From Paramyrothecium sp. XJ0827 (taxonomy: Eukaryota; Ascomycota; Sordariomycetes; Hypocreales; Stachybotryaceae), in the NCBI GenBank assembly GCA_020881915.1, contig JAJFPB010000001.1, positions 4,898,001 to 4,962,000 of the forward strand: 64,000 nt of DNA. Direction: 5' to 3'. A program made the translations under genes and the position numbers. The notes under the pieces are model-generated. The model was not told the origin of the DNA, searched no databases, and saw nothing but the letters and a program-made list of their open reading frames with translations. Numbering within the stretch: position 1 is the stretch's first letter; the number at the start of each line of letters is the position of its first letter. Of the stretch, positions 22,302 to 33,818 are shown in pieces.

Positions 22302-24386
22302 GATTGCTAGCTATCGCTGAACGTGTTACGCTCCGTAATGAGGACGTTCAACAATGGGGGGTTGAATCGAATCGCAGCTGAGCACTGGATTCAAAGGACA
22401 GGCAGATCGGTCACCAAAAGGAGGAGGAGAAGGGTCGGGAAAAGAGACTCAATGCCAGACGGCTGCGTGGTGGGAGGATCCTTTTATACAAACACCATGA
22501 AGACCCCGTCCGGCCGTCCGCCCATTGCAATGCTGGGTTCCTGCAGCATGGATGGATGCAAGGGAAGATAGTGTACTGCACAGAACAGCGCATCCTGGCT
22601 CACGGTTGGAAAATTTGCCCCATCCGATCTCCATCGAGCGGGCATGACGATGCAACGAAACTGGAAGCTGGGCCGTCGGGCGAACGAGCTGGGGTAGGCA
22701 GGTCGGACGAGGAGAAGACGAAGACCAGACGGGACCCTTTGAAAGCGCCGCTGCCACCTGCTCGAATGCGACGCTGTGGTAGGCCAATGGCTGAGATAGC
22801 GACCCCGGCCGTTTGCAGGGTGGCGGCCACTAGCGAGCGATGCTGCGCAGATCGAAGAGGTCTCCCGCGGTGAACGTAACGGGCAACCAAGTCCTGACGC
22901 CGCCCTCTGCTCCCCCCCTTCGGCGTGCTCCGAGCCAGCGGGTTCCAGGCTACGATGGGTATGCGGTTGGCATTCCGAAAGCGCACGTGGGCGGTGCCAG
23001 CGGTGGATGGGTGCTGTCCTCAGCGCGGGCTGGTCATGGCGGTCGGCGCATCTTGCGTTGTTTTATTCAAGGGAACGACCGTGGATGTGGAGCGTCGAGG
23101 TCACTTGGCAATGGAGCAATGGAGCTTGACAACGGAGGAGATAGTGCATTCGTTTGCTGTGTAGCAAAGATGGGGAAGCCAAGACCAAACCGTGGGAGTC
23201 GAATGGCCGATATCATATCAATGCCACGAGCTGGGCCGATGTAGCGAAAGTACTTTGTGCATGGGTGAGATAGCCCGGCTCTTCAATGAGGTACATCAGC
23301 CATGGGTTCAGCGGAGATTGCTGTTCTCGATTTGCAAGGCATACCATTTGCTTGGGCAGGATGCGGTATAGATGGCCTTCGTCCATCAGGGCCTTGCCAC
23401 GGAAAACAAAGCCAGTTTGCATTGGATTATCTTTAGCTCAACAACCTACTCCTGTAGGGAAGATAAGGCACTTAGCCAATGCACGACCAGTGTACGGGGC
23501 CTCTTACGACACTAAGGTGATAAGGCAAGGTACCTAACCTTAGTCTCGGCTAGGCGCCGATATGCAGCTAAGGGCACCGGGCAGGCTTGGGCAAGTAGAC
23601 AGCAGAATAATGCAGACCGCAAAACCACAAAATTACCAGGAGAGTCGTATGATATACAACAACATATGCCATAGGTTTAACTCCTAGATGTATAGAAAAT
23701 CATCATAAGATCTTAGGCTGTCGATTTTACAATAAACTCATCAGCTTCATAGCTGTGCAAGCTACTTAAGATAGACTCTTCCAAGTCCGGGTTTTTGGCT
23801 ACCCACTTGCTGGGATAGGCACTTTGTCTCCCAGCGCACCGGTACCGCGCTTTACCGGAACCAAAATGCATCCAACCAACACTCCTTAAGAAGCATCTTC
23901 CACTTTGAGACGCATACATAAGGCACATCACATAGGTACGCGTGATTGGACAAGAATGACTGGGCAAATGACCTGCTCCACGTCTCGCTGATTCATGGAT
24001 AACAAGCCTAGCTGGCTATCGTAACTACATTTCCTTGCCTCATGCTGCTTTGCGCACACACATGGCTCCTCTTCGCTTTGAATCCTCCCCCCCAAAGGTA
24101 TCTCAATTCATCCATGCCAATTCAAATACCAAACATCGTCTTGCAGACCTTCCCCTTATTGAAACACGACCCTCTGTCCCTTATAGGACACACACAACAA
24201 AAGAAGAAGAAAAAAATACCATAAAGAAAGGATAAAAGATGGCCAAAGGAAGGACAAGAAAGTGTAAAAGAAGACGAAGTCAACACCCTCCCCAGACGCT
24301 TCACGCAACAACTCTCGCTTACACCATGAACCGCATTTCATGCCTCCACGCTAAGAATCCTCGCCAAAGATTGAACACTTGATCTA
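22302..24386. other. 2.1-kb intergenic region, no gene seen
   Basis: Lies between the RNase T2 start and the 3' end of the GNAT gene. The first part should be the RNase T2 promoter. GGTACC within GGCAAGGTACCTAACCTTAG occurs at 23523-23542. About 23640-23780 is richer in A and T. Open frames of 80-130 codons show no domain or codon pattern that I would call a gene. Confidence 0.5.
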
Positions 24387-25004
24387 TCAATGGAGATGCT
24401 TATAGAAGATGGTGCCGTCTCTAAGCTCGCCCGTCGGGCTCATGCCGTACTTGGGGATAGTGCCCAGCGCAACGTACCCGAGCTTCTTGAACGCCTCTTC
24501 AGCATCACTGCCAGTCTCGGTGTCGAGCGTCTTTGAACGAGGTCAGTTCGCATCCCGCGGCTGGCGTGTTCGAAATTTACTTACAAGCATTGTCCTACCA
24601 AGCTTGGTCGCCTCGCTCTCCATGGCCGATATAAGTGCCCGAGCGCCTCCCCTGCCGCGGAAGCTCTTGTGGACGAGCAGCTTCTCGACGAGTGCTCGGA
24701 AAGAGCCAGTCTCGGAGTACGGCATGGAGAGCATGACCACGCCCATGACCTCGGGCCCTCGAGGCTTGACCGTCGGATCCGGGTCAAGCTCGTTGACGAG
24801 GATGAAGATCAGCCGCTTCCCGTCGTTGACCTCTGCGATACGCTCCTTCCACCAGGACAGGAGCTTCTCGTGCGACAGGGGCGGCAGAAACGTGGCAATT
24901 GTGCGGTCATGGGTGATGCACGAGGCGTGGATGGCGGCTATGTAAGGAACCAGGTGGGAGTGCTGGCTGGAGGTGAAGGGCAGGACGTATCCGGCGGCGG
25001 CCAT
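24387..25004 (-). CDS. GNAT-family N-acetyltransferase
   Basis: A 187-aa protein from two exons (25004-24585, 24530-24387) with a 54-nt intron. GNAT enzymes move an acetyl group from acetyl-CoA to an amine. The acetyl-CoA loop is RGRGGA (Arg116, Gly119, Ala121) after a strand, LVEKLLVHKSF, and before the helix ALISAMESEATKLG. Ahead of it are a helix with WWKERI and a strand pair (LIFILV, MGVVMLSM). The end, EEAFKKLGYVALGTIPKYG, is the usual GNAT C-terminal strand and loop before a final FYKHL. The substrate cannot be told. The frame is open for 73 more codons upstream (to 25223) but only with a GTG, so a 5' exon cannot be excluded; ATG 25004 is the first ATG. Confidence 0.85.
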
Positions 25005-28000
25005 GGCGAGACGGGGCGTGTACGCTCCGGGCGTAACTTGGGACGGGACGAGGTTTGACGGGCGGAAGCCGAAGCTGCGCGGGGCCGTTTGGGGCTTCGG
25101 GCGACACCGACCGGGGGCGGTGGCGGTGACGGAGTGCAAGCCGAGCGGCCGAAGTGCCGAAACCAAGTTATGCCTGTAGCCGTTCCGACCAAGAATATCT
25201 GGTGTTGGCGGGTCACAAATCACCTACATGGCAAATCCTAGATTAGCTCGATGTGTCTGACATTGCGGTGGTGCCGCTTTTTAGTCTTAGTGGATTCCTG
25301 GGGGGGGAGGGGGTTTCCCCTAGGCATCGCGGAACGGGTCCAGCCGAGCTCGAAGCCAAAGCCGCCATGCGTCTTTCTTGTAAGCCGCCACTAATTCAAC
25401 CCCGATCCTCGTGGCAAGGCTTGGGTGGTATAGGTAAGGGATCACTTGAGAGAACAGAAACATATCGAAAGGATGTTCCCTTGTTCTCGTGAAAACCATG
25501 GAGGAGAAACGGGGAAGAGGGGTGGAAGAGAAGAGAAGCAAGACTGCAGGCTTACAGTGAAACACCAGATAGTAGGAATCTGAATCTTACAGGACGTGGT
25601 GTTGGAGACTTGCTAGTTTGCGACAGCTGATAGATAGTGATTACCCGTCGATGAGTGTGAATAGTCGTTGAGGAGCTGGCCGGCAGCTCGGTGTATCTGG
25701 CTGTGAATTCAATGCGCTTGAGGAGGAACGAATTGTGTCTGATTGGGAGATAGTTCGTGGCATAGTCCGGCCGAGCCCTTTAATAGTAAAAATGCCATAA
25801 AATTCAAGCACCTTGGAGCCAAGCCCTGCCCGCTCAACCCGCAATCCAGGAACCATCTGCTGCCGTTCGTCATCTGCCAAGTACGGAAGACGCCTGTTCC
25901 CAGATTGCGCCGGGACATGCCGTGAATGTCCACGGAAAGTGGAAGGGGTCGGGACAATGCAATCGAGCTACTGTCAGAGTCGTGTTTCCTCGTTACACCA
26001 TCGCCAGCCTTGCCGTGATGTCACATGGGACGAACGACAAGTGTCGATGGCGGCCGTGCCGCAGTGGTGTGGGGATGGTTGGGGAGCGCCCGCCCGCGAC
26101 ATCCCCGGAAGTGGCTGCCCGGAAGCGGGATGCGGCTCATGAACGACGCCCCCGGCCCGCCATTTCGAGTTACACACTGGACCGGGGTCGTTCCAGATTG
26201 GTGGGCGCCCCTCCCCGAGACGAGGAAGCCAGAGCTCCTCAGCCCTGGGCCTTGTGTTGCTGGGTGGAGGGAAGGGGGGGCACCTATGGGCTGCGGGTGG
26301 CTAGCAGCAAAGCAGGCATCCAGGAAGTCCGTGATGCGACAGGCAAGTCCAGAGCAGGAGGCGCGCGGGTAATCGGGTCCTGTTCGATTTCGGCCTTGCT
26401 CGAGGCCGAGGGCGTGGGCATGGAGAGGGCGCGTTTTGGGGTTGGTGGTGGCTAACGTGCGTGACCCGTGACGAGACGTGTGACTTTGATTACACGGGTC
26501 CGGACAAGGGGAGGGAGGGACTTTGGACAAGAACTGTCTGAGGATGTTTTTTTTTTCTCTACAACCTGCCGAGAAGAGAATGATGCCGTCGCGGCCGCCC
26601 ACTTTACCGTCTAAACGATCGTGGCATGAAGGCCCAGCATGGCGGCATGTAGAGGAGGCGATGCCGTGTCGCCCCGAAGCCCTTTTCAGACCGGCTCACC
26701 AAGTTACCTTCGACTCTCGGAACCTCTTACCACACCGCCGGCCTGAGCCACTTCCACGGCGGACCCCTGCGAGGGCACGACGTCAGCCAGCGTCTGTCAA
26801 GCCAGAAGCTAGTCCCTGACGATCTTTCCAAATCCAATCCGATAGGCTGCGCAGGGAGGACGACATGGGAAAGCGACGGCGATGGCGACTGCGCCTGCGC
26901 CTGCGCCTGCGGCATGAAAAATGACCCTCCCCGGGTCTTGGACTTGTAACTCGACTACACATCTTCGCTTCAGGGAACGCCCCCGAGCGCAGGACGGGAG
27001 TTGCGGTACCTGGGCGACGGGCGGGAGCAGCAGCTGATGATGGAGCCCGTGTCGTTTGAAGGGGAACCGGACTCGTTGCCATCGGACTTCGGGCGACATG
27101 CGATGAACGACGAGGGCCCTCGGCAGCATGGTCCACCAGCAAGGCCCAACCCCAACTGGCGCACGCAATTGCATCGTCGTCCCAAAGCTGTCCGCCTCAG
27201 CACTCTACGATGGGAACCCATTTCCCGGGCATGATCTGAGCTGCGTGTCGCATGAGCACCGACCCCTGCCAGGCGCACGACACCTCCCCTTCCTCATCTT
27301 ATCTTAGTTCATCTCATCTTCAGGCGAATGCTTGGCGGCGAATCTCTCGCCCTTACATCCGCTACCCTCCCCCTTCAAACCTCAACGGTCGGCCGGATTT
27401 TGCTTCGCCTTCTTTCTCGGTGCCCTTTTGCGCGCGCACGCGCGCAAACCTGCCTCGGTCTGAGGTCATGTCCTGCAGCAGGCTTGGCGTGAGGCCACAG
27501 AGCAGGGGTTCCTCAGATGAAGGATACGTCGTCTAAGCAGAGCCCTGCTGCACATCATCATGCAGGCCGAACCCCGGGGCTCCGGAGGGAGATCCTGTTT
27601 AATCTTTTCGAGCCTGGTATTTTCCCCCCCCTCACACTGATCGCCGCAACGGCGCGAGACATGCACCTTGGCAGCGCGGCATGTGATGAAATTTCTTTAT
27701 CAGATCCATCGCCGTCCGAGGGCTGGCGTGGCACTATAGGGGCGCTTAGTTCTGCGACCCTATATGTTTGATGTAGCTCTTTGATCTAGACAATGACCCC
27801 GGCAGAAGCTCAGCCTTGACATCTTACGCGACGGTCCTTTGTGTGACGTTACCGCTGTAAGCACCGGAGAAAGGGGAGAAAGAGATAAGAGACACTATTT
27901 TACAATGTGAAGCCCAAAGAAGAAATGCTACAATGCCTCGACCGCCCAGGGCTCGTCATATGCCCTCCGGACATCGTCTGAGCCGGGATCCTCAGCCCAT

Positions 28001-28741
28001 CTAGCCGTCCCACCCCCAGCTGTCAGAGATGCGGCATCCGCAACAACTGCCACCCATGTACGTGACAAAGTCTGGTACCGCGCTGCTCCTTGGCGAATCG
28101 GCTGCTTTCCACAGCGCCACTCCGCCGCTACCAAGGGCGCAGTTCGTCCCAATTCTTCGGTGTGTGCTCTTAGCCATGGTTCAATCGAAGCTCACACAAT
28201 GGGCCAAAGGGGGAGGCTGTTGTCGATCTTATTACTGCTCGGCTTCCGCCCCGGTCTGGCAAATGTCCTTTGGATTTCTTGCAGTGGATCATATGCAAAG
28301 ATTGCATGACGAGCCACAGCTACTTTGTCGTGACGTAAATTCCTGAAAAGCCGGATCGGATCTTCGACCACCAGCATCGAGTCATTAGTGCTCCACCAAT
28401 CACCAGTTTGACTGCCTCAAGCGTCCAAGTAGCATGCCAAATATAGTACGTATGCGTAATTCCCATGTGAAGATAATGTACAAATGACCATGAACCCCCG
28501 AACTCCATAACCGCGCTCTCCTACGTTTCCACTGAGGGCAGCCTAGGTGATACACATGGGAGCGTGATGATTGGAGCGCCACTAGGCGGCGCCTCACCCT
28601 TGCCCACGGCAACGTCCTCGAACCCTCAGTCGTATTTTCCCAGATTCAATAGCTTGAATCTGATTCTCTGCCGCTCTCAACTGCCATGCACCGTCATGGC
28701 TTGAGGGGTCGTATCCTGAACCAACGGTTTGTGTCTCGACT
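25005..28741. other. 3.7-kb gene-poor region upstream of the GNAT gene
   Basis: No gene recognised on either strand. The middle part (about 26000-27200) is GC-rich and gives many overlapping open frames in all directions, a composition effect. Notable small features are a (CTGCGC)n repeat at 26889-26910, an alternating purine-pyrimidine tract at 27429-27446 and a G-run at 25291-25313. The right end should contain the 3' UTR of the disulfide isomerase gene. Confidence 0.5.
26889..26910. repeat. (CTGCGC)n microsatellite
   Basis: Three full copies plus CTGC of a 6-nt unit in non-coding DNA. Confidence 0.85.
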
Positions 28742-31187
28742 TCAGTCAGCCTTTGCGTTGCCGTTGTGTCCCAGCAGCCCATCCTTGAAATCCCTGATGC
28801 CGAGCGAGTCGTCCAGCCTGAAATGGCCGCCCCGGGACCTGCGGATGCGGTTTCGGTACCACGAGGCGGTGCTGAGCATGAAAGCGGCGAGGAAACCAAT
28901 CGACAGGTAGGGGTGCTCGTAGAAGGTGTTTCGGATGTCGATGAAGATCTTTTGCAGGATGGACACAGTGAGCTTGTGCCGAATCACATGCGGCCCGTAC
29001 ACTATCTTGTCCAGCGTCTCCATTATAGACGTACGGCTTACAAGAATGTAGTTGCCGGTCGCGGTGGTGTCCCAGTATCTCCGCTTCTGCTACAAATTAG
29101 CCGACTGAAACAATGCAGAGCCCAGGGCAGTTTCAACTCACATCTTGGTCATTGACAATGATCCGTTCACCATCCTTGACATCAATGCCATAGGTGGTAC
29201 GGATCCACCGCTGCCAGAATGCACCGTCGACCCATGCGAACCCAACCTCCTTTTTCCCGGAAGCTTCCATGTCAATGCGGATGGCTTTCGCCGCTCGCAC
29301 AGCTCGCTCGTCGTTTCGGTCCTCGGCCTCCTCAATTCGCATCTGCTTCGCGTCCCGAAGCTTCTTTCTCTCCAGCTGGAACTCTTGGATCTGGCGGTCC
29401 ATCCATTCATTTGCGGCGGTCTTCATCTCACGCAAAGATCCTTGGAAAGAGTCCTGGTTCTCACGATTGAGAATTCCTAGAACGACAATCTTGCCGTCCA
29501 TGATCTGCTTCGCGTTGGAGGCTGTCATCTCTGGGACCAGAGGCAGCCAGACAGACTTCATCCAATTAAGAACCTGATGCTCATCCCTCATCTCGTTCGG
29601 CGTCAGGGGCGTGTAGTACGAAGGCCGACCCTCCCGAGAGACAAGGAGTCTTGGCCAGGTCGTAATCTTGAATCGGTCGTAGAGCGCAGGATCGCTTGTC
29701 TTAACCAGCTTGCCGTGCCCGATAAGACTGAGAGGGAGCCTTTCCAGAGCAGTAAAGTCCTCGCTGGTAGTGGCATGATCGTAGAAGTAAACAAAGATTA
29801 CCTCGTCCTTCTTTTCCATGGCCGCCAGGGTCTCCGCATCCACATCGGGGACGCCGTTGGCAAGAGCCAGTGCGCTCTCGGAATACTGAATGAAATCACC
29901 CAGGCCGCGGAGTCCCTGGTACTCGGCGCGCTCACCGCCCTTGAAGAAGAGAAGAGTAGGGAAAGCTTTGGCGTGTACATCCTTGCAAAGTCTGCGCTCC
30001 TTGTCACAGTTCACTTCACCAATGTTGAGCTTACCACGCATGTTCTTGGCCAGTTGTTCCCAGGTGGGAGCCATAGCCTGACAATGAGGACACCAAGGTG
30101 CGTAGAACTTGATGAACCATGGATCCTGGGTCATCGTGACAAGCTTCTGAAAGCTCTCCGGTGTCAATGAGACGGAGATTCCATTAGGGTTTGGCGACAT
30201 CAATGGCTTCTTGGGCTTCTTCTCCTTTTCCAATTCTCCAGATGTTGGAACCTTCCAGTCGCCCTTGTACGTATCGCTCTTCGACTTCTCCGAGGCACCT
30301 GACTCTGTCTTGTCCTTTGGTTTAGCAGCATCGTCGGATTGCTTTTCGGGCGTCTTGTCGGCTGATTCCTTCGTGGATTTGTCGGAAGACTGTTTCTCAG
30401 ATGTGCTGTCTGAGCTGTCGGGGGATTTATCAGAGGACTTGTCAGATGATGCGCCCAAAGGCTTCTCCGGTTCCTTGACATCGTCGCTGGAGAGTTTGGG
30501 CTCCTTGTCCGGGAGAATTGTATCCTTCGCCAGGGTCTTGTCGGACGAAAGCTCATCATCAGCCTTGGGTGAAGAGGCCTTTCCTTTGGGAGATTCCTTG
30601 TCGCCGACCTCGGGCAGCTCGAGAGTCTTAGGCCGCGAACCAGGCCTCGCCTTCTCCAGCACCGGCTCAATAGTTTCGCTCAGAATCGTTAGGTTCTTGA
30701 CACCTCTGACCTGGTCGATCTGTTCACCGTGATCGTAGAGAACTGTCAGCGGGTAAGACTGCACACCGTGGCTGACACAGAGATCGTAGTAAGCGACGCA
30801 GTTGATCATGGCAAATCGAAAGTCGTAGTAGTCGGTGAAGGTGGCATCCTTGGCGGCCTTCGCCTCCGGTTTCGACGTGTAGTAGAACTCGTAAAGGGTT
30901 TGGTAGATTGGCAAAAAGTCTTGGCAGTGAGGGCAATAAGGGCTGTCGGCAAGAGTCAGCCTCAGTCCGTGACAGGTGTCAGGCGAAGAACAATCCTACC
31001 TGTAGTGCTTGATCATGAGCCACCTCGACTTCTTGATCTCCGTATCCCAGTTGGTGGGAGTGATCTCAAGCATTGGAGGGACCGTGATGCCGTCAAAGAC
31101 CGTGGGCTCCGGGACCTTCTTCTTCTTCTGCGCCTGCCCCTGCACGAGTGCAGCGACGCCGAGGAGGATAACGATGGACAGCCGCAT
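28742..31187 (-). CDS. ER membrane-anchored protein disulfide isomerase, Eps1-like
   Basis: Three exons (31187-31000, 30942-29142, 29086-28742) give 777 aa; introns are 57 and 55 nt. A cleavable signal peptide starts MRLSIVILLGVAALVQG. Two thioredoxin-fold domains follow, each with a CPHC active site: YCPHC at 66-69 (completed across intron 1) and WCPHC at about 347-350 in an FYAPWCPHC context. A Lys/Ser/Asp-rich disordered linker with many DKS-like units lies between them (about 140-285). Two redox-inactive thioredoxin-like regions and a charged coiled coil come next. A membrane helix near 722-740 is followed by a basic tail, so the enzyme faces the ER lumen. Yeast Eps1, a membrane PDI for plasma-membrane protein quality control, is the nearest match I know. 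An upstream in-frame GTG is not used. Confidence 0.88.
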
Positions 31188-32649
31188 GATGGGCGATCGG
31201 CGGCGCACCGAGGAGGGCCGAATCTGGCTTCACCGGAAACTCAAGCCGGGTTGTGTAAGGAGAATTCGTGCGGTCTGCGCAAGGCTGGCTGGTCACTGGA
31301 AGGGAGGACGCTGTCGTGCGACAGGGAGCAGTGCGGTCGTTGCCGCCGCTGGATGTCGGAGTGCCGTTTCCTCGCGTCGCGAGGGATAGTGTCGTAGGAC
31401 AGAGACAAGTTGGAAGGTAAGGCAGGACGGTGCTACATCGGCATGTCGGGGAAAAAATAAAGAAGAATAAAGTTGCGCAAACTCCCCCAGATTGCGGCCC
31501 GGCTGGTGTTGGTGGTGGTGCAAGGACTGGGGACAAGGGACGAGACAAGACAAAACGGACAGCTAATAGGAGAATGGATGGATTCGGTTGCATGCGCACC
31601 TCCATCCATCCATGTGTTCACATGGGGCGATTGGATGGGGACAGGGGTGTGGCGAGGTCTGGGTCTCGAGGGTCCGAAATGTGGCTTGTACTATGCTGCC
31701 TCTGCATTCCTGGCGTCTGATTTTGGTTCTGATTCTGATTCCGATTCCTCTGTCTCCGCAACCCGCACCCCTGTAAATGCACAGCCACAATTTCCGAAAG
31801 AAGACATGGACCCAAGACTAAGATCAAGAACAGAATTAAGCTCAGAGTGCGACACCACCTCGGCATCACTCATAAACCGCAGGCGACGAAAGACGAAGAG
31901 ATGACGAGCAAGACCAAATCGTCCACAAGAGAGTAGATCACATCATGCCTTGGTCTCTTTGTAAGGAAATAACCGTCAAAGGTTGGATTCTTCCATTCTT
32001 TAACTCAAAAGACAGACAGACAGATAGCCGACCAGGAACTACTATTTGTGGTGATCCAGTAGATCGTGGCTGCCAATGACAATCCGCCTGCCAGGGGTTC
32101 TTAGTGCGATGGCTAAGATTTGACACATTCATCTACACAATACGACTGTAGGGACCCCAGGTCTCACTCGCTCAGTGCTCATTGCAACCGAGCGTACACC
32201 CGCTGTGTACTTTGCTGCAGACAGCTTGAAGAATTCTCCGCCCTAGGCATAAGTATGTTCATGGGCAAAGCATTGTTGGGGCTGCCCACAACTTTTAGAT
32301 ATGCCTTGATCTCAAATTGTGTATATATGTCAGGTCACAGACTTGAAAAGTATGCTGGGGGTAAGCTATGCAAGAATAGCAGCTATTCTACCCGGTCAAC
32401 ATCGACCAGAGCAGAAATGCCAGAAAGGGCGAGTGTACTTATGTTCCAAGAATTAAACGTTTCCTTCCTCAAAGTAATCCAAACTTGGTTCACCTTAGGA
32501 CATCATCTTAAAGAACCTCATCTCTTTTCATCAGCATTTCACAACATTGCCCACGTTACTCAAACAGTAGGTTTGGCCTTTCGTGGTCCGCAGTGGAGAT
32601 ATCATATAGCTATATATTCTATCATTTTTCTTCCCTCGCCTCTCACAGG
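31188..32649. promoter_or_regulatory. Upstream region of the disulfide isomerase gene
   Basis: About 1.5 kb without a convincing gene. The first 500 bp should be the promoter. It contains an inverted repeat CATGTG-TT-CACATG at 31611-31624 and a GATTCT/GATTCC microsatellite-like stretch at about 31720-31750. Beyond 32100 the sequence is more AT-rich and may be decayed coding DNA linked to the P450 relic. Confidence 0.45.
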
Positions 32650-33760
32650 TTGCCTCTGCCCCAACTTACCCGCTTCATGTGTGGCTTGTTCAAAGTCGAA
32701 ATACCATAAGGTTCTTGCAATTTTAGAGTCGTCTCCTGATACGCCATTGCCTTGCCCAGGCAACCAGTATCTCCCAAAGAAAATAGTACGAAGGCTCTAT
32801 ACATCTATACTCTCGCTTATTCCTCCAAAGCGTCAGTGCTGTTATCATCCGATGCCTGCTGCCGCTCAGGTCTAAATTTGTATGGCTCTGGAAAGTAGGC
32901 TTCATTAGCATAACAGAACGGGGGCTAATGCCAACAATGGTGCCTCGGGGAATGACATGCCCATCAACAGTCCCGGCCTCATCCGGGGAACCCATTTTCC
33001 GAATTGATTCTTGGTCCCGATCCACGTATGCTGAAGTTTAACACTATAATCCAAGGGGACACCTTTAGCCGAATCAAAGTGTGGTGTAACCTCGGCTATT
33101 CTAAGTATCGAGCCATTAGAAACACTGGGAGACTGCTGACCGAGGGTCGGTTGCTTAGTACCGTGCTGCTCACCGAGAATATAACAATCATTTGCTCGAA
33201 GCAGGTGCAGAGTAAGTGGAACATGGTTTGGGTCACGTCGACCCCCAGGCGAACTAGAACTAGGAGTTGAACAAGACTATATTGCCAATCAAATGCACTA
33301 TCGAGAAAGCTCAAGCCATGGAGCATTGCTGTTCGAATTACATTCCACAGATACGCCGACAGCCTATTCAAATTAGGAGAATGGATAGTTATGTTGTTGG
33401 CAAAGAGAACGTTGACCTCAAACCCTCTTAGAAGTATACTCATCTTCAAACTCCGAAGGCAGTCCATGCCTGGGTCAAATGAACTTCCGTGGAATCCATT
33501 TTGTCAGGGCAGAAATCAACACCGGCGCCCAAAGCCGAGGAGCGAATGTGGAACACGGAACGGTTGCCGACCACCAGAGGAAGGCGAGGTGCCGAGGTGT
33601 ATCAGACAGGAGTTGCTTCTTTTGTGAACTGTCTGCAATTTGGACCAAGAAATATATTTTGATGCCTTCCTTGAACTTCATTGCAGATGGAATCCCCCAG
33701 ATGCCCAATTCCTCTGTAGTAGCCAAGCAAACCTTGGTGGTATAATTTCCTTCCGCTCTA
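32650..33760 (-). pseudogene. Degenerate cytochrome P450 relic
   Basis: On the minus strand, 33000-32850 encodes a recognisable C-terminal P450 stretch in two frames. First comes DEAGTVDGHVIPRGTIVGIS (the beta-sheet after the K helix). Then, after a shift of frame at about 32915, comes EAYFPEPYKFRPERQ, the conserved PERF-region motif. Further 5' pieces (33300-33730) give P450-like fragments broken by stops in every frame, including a possible remnant of the K helix near 33120. A clear heme-binding FxxGxRxC motif is not seen; a possible relic lies near 32650. The gene would have been a membrane-bound heme monooxygenase, as used in secondary metabolism. The borders are approximate. It lies directly next to a Zn2Cys6 regulator on the same strand. 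Confidence 0.58.
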
Positions 33761-33818
33761 TTTCTCTGCCAAACTCTCTGAAGGTATCATCAGCGCGCAG
33801 AGCTTGCTGTAATGACCT

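Noticed and set aside
23640..23970. AT-richer stretch with an 84-codon minus frame, possible transposon relic
   Set aside because: No terminal repeats, target duplication or transposase motif could be seen.
25005..25223. N-terminal extension of the GNAT protein
   Set aside because: The frame is open for 73 codons but begins only at a GTG and is Pro/Arg/Ser-rich, unlike a GNAT domain; ATG 25004 starts the fold cleanly.
26021..26602. Overlapping frames of 177-193 codons on both strands
   Set aside because: GC-rich DNA open in nearly all frames, Pro/Arg/Ser-rich products, no domain and no preferred frame.
32120..32875. 251-codon plus-strand frame
   Set aside because: It runs antisense across the P450 relic, has no recognisable domain and no promoter-like tract. 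Chance openness in decayed DNA is more likely.
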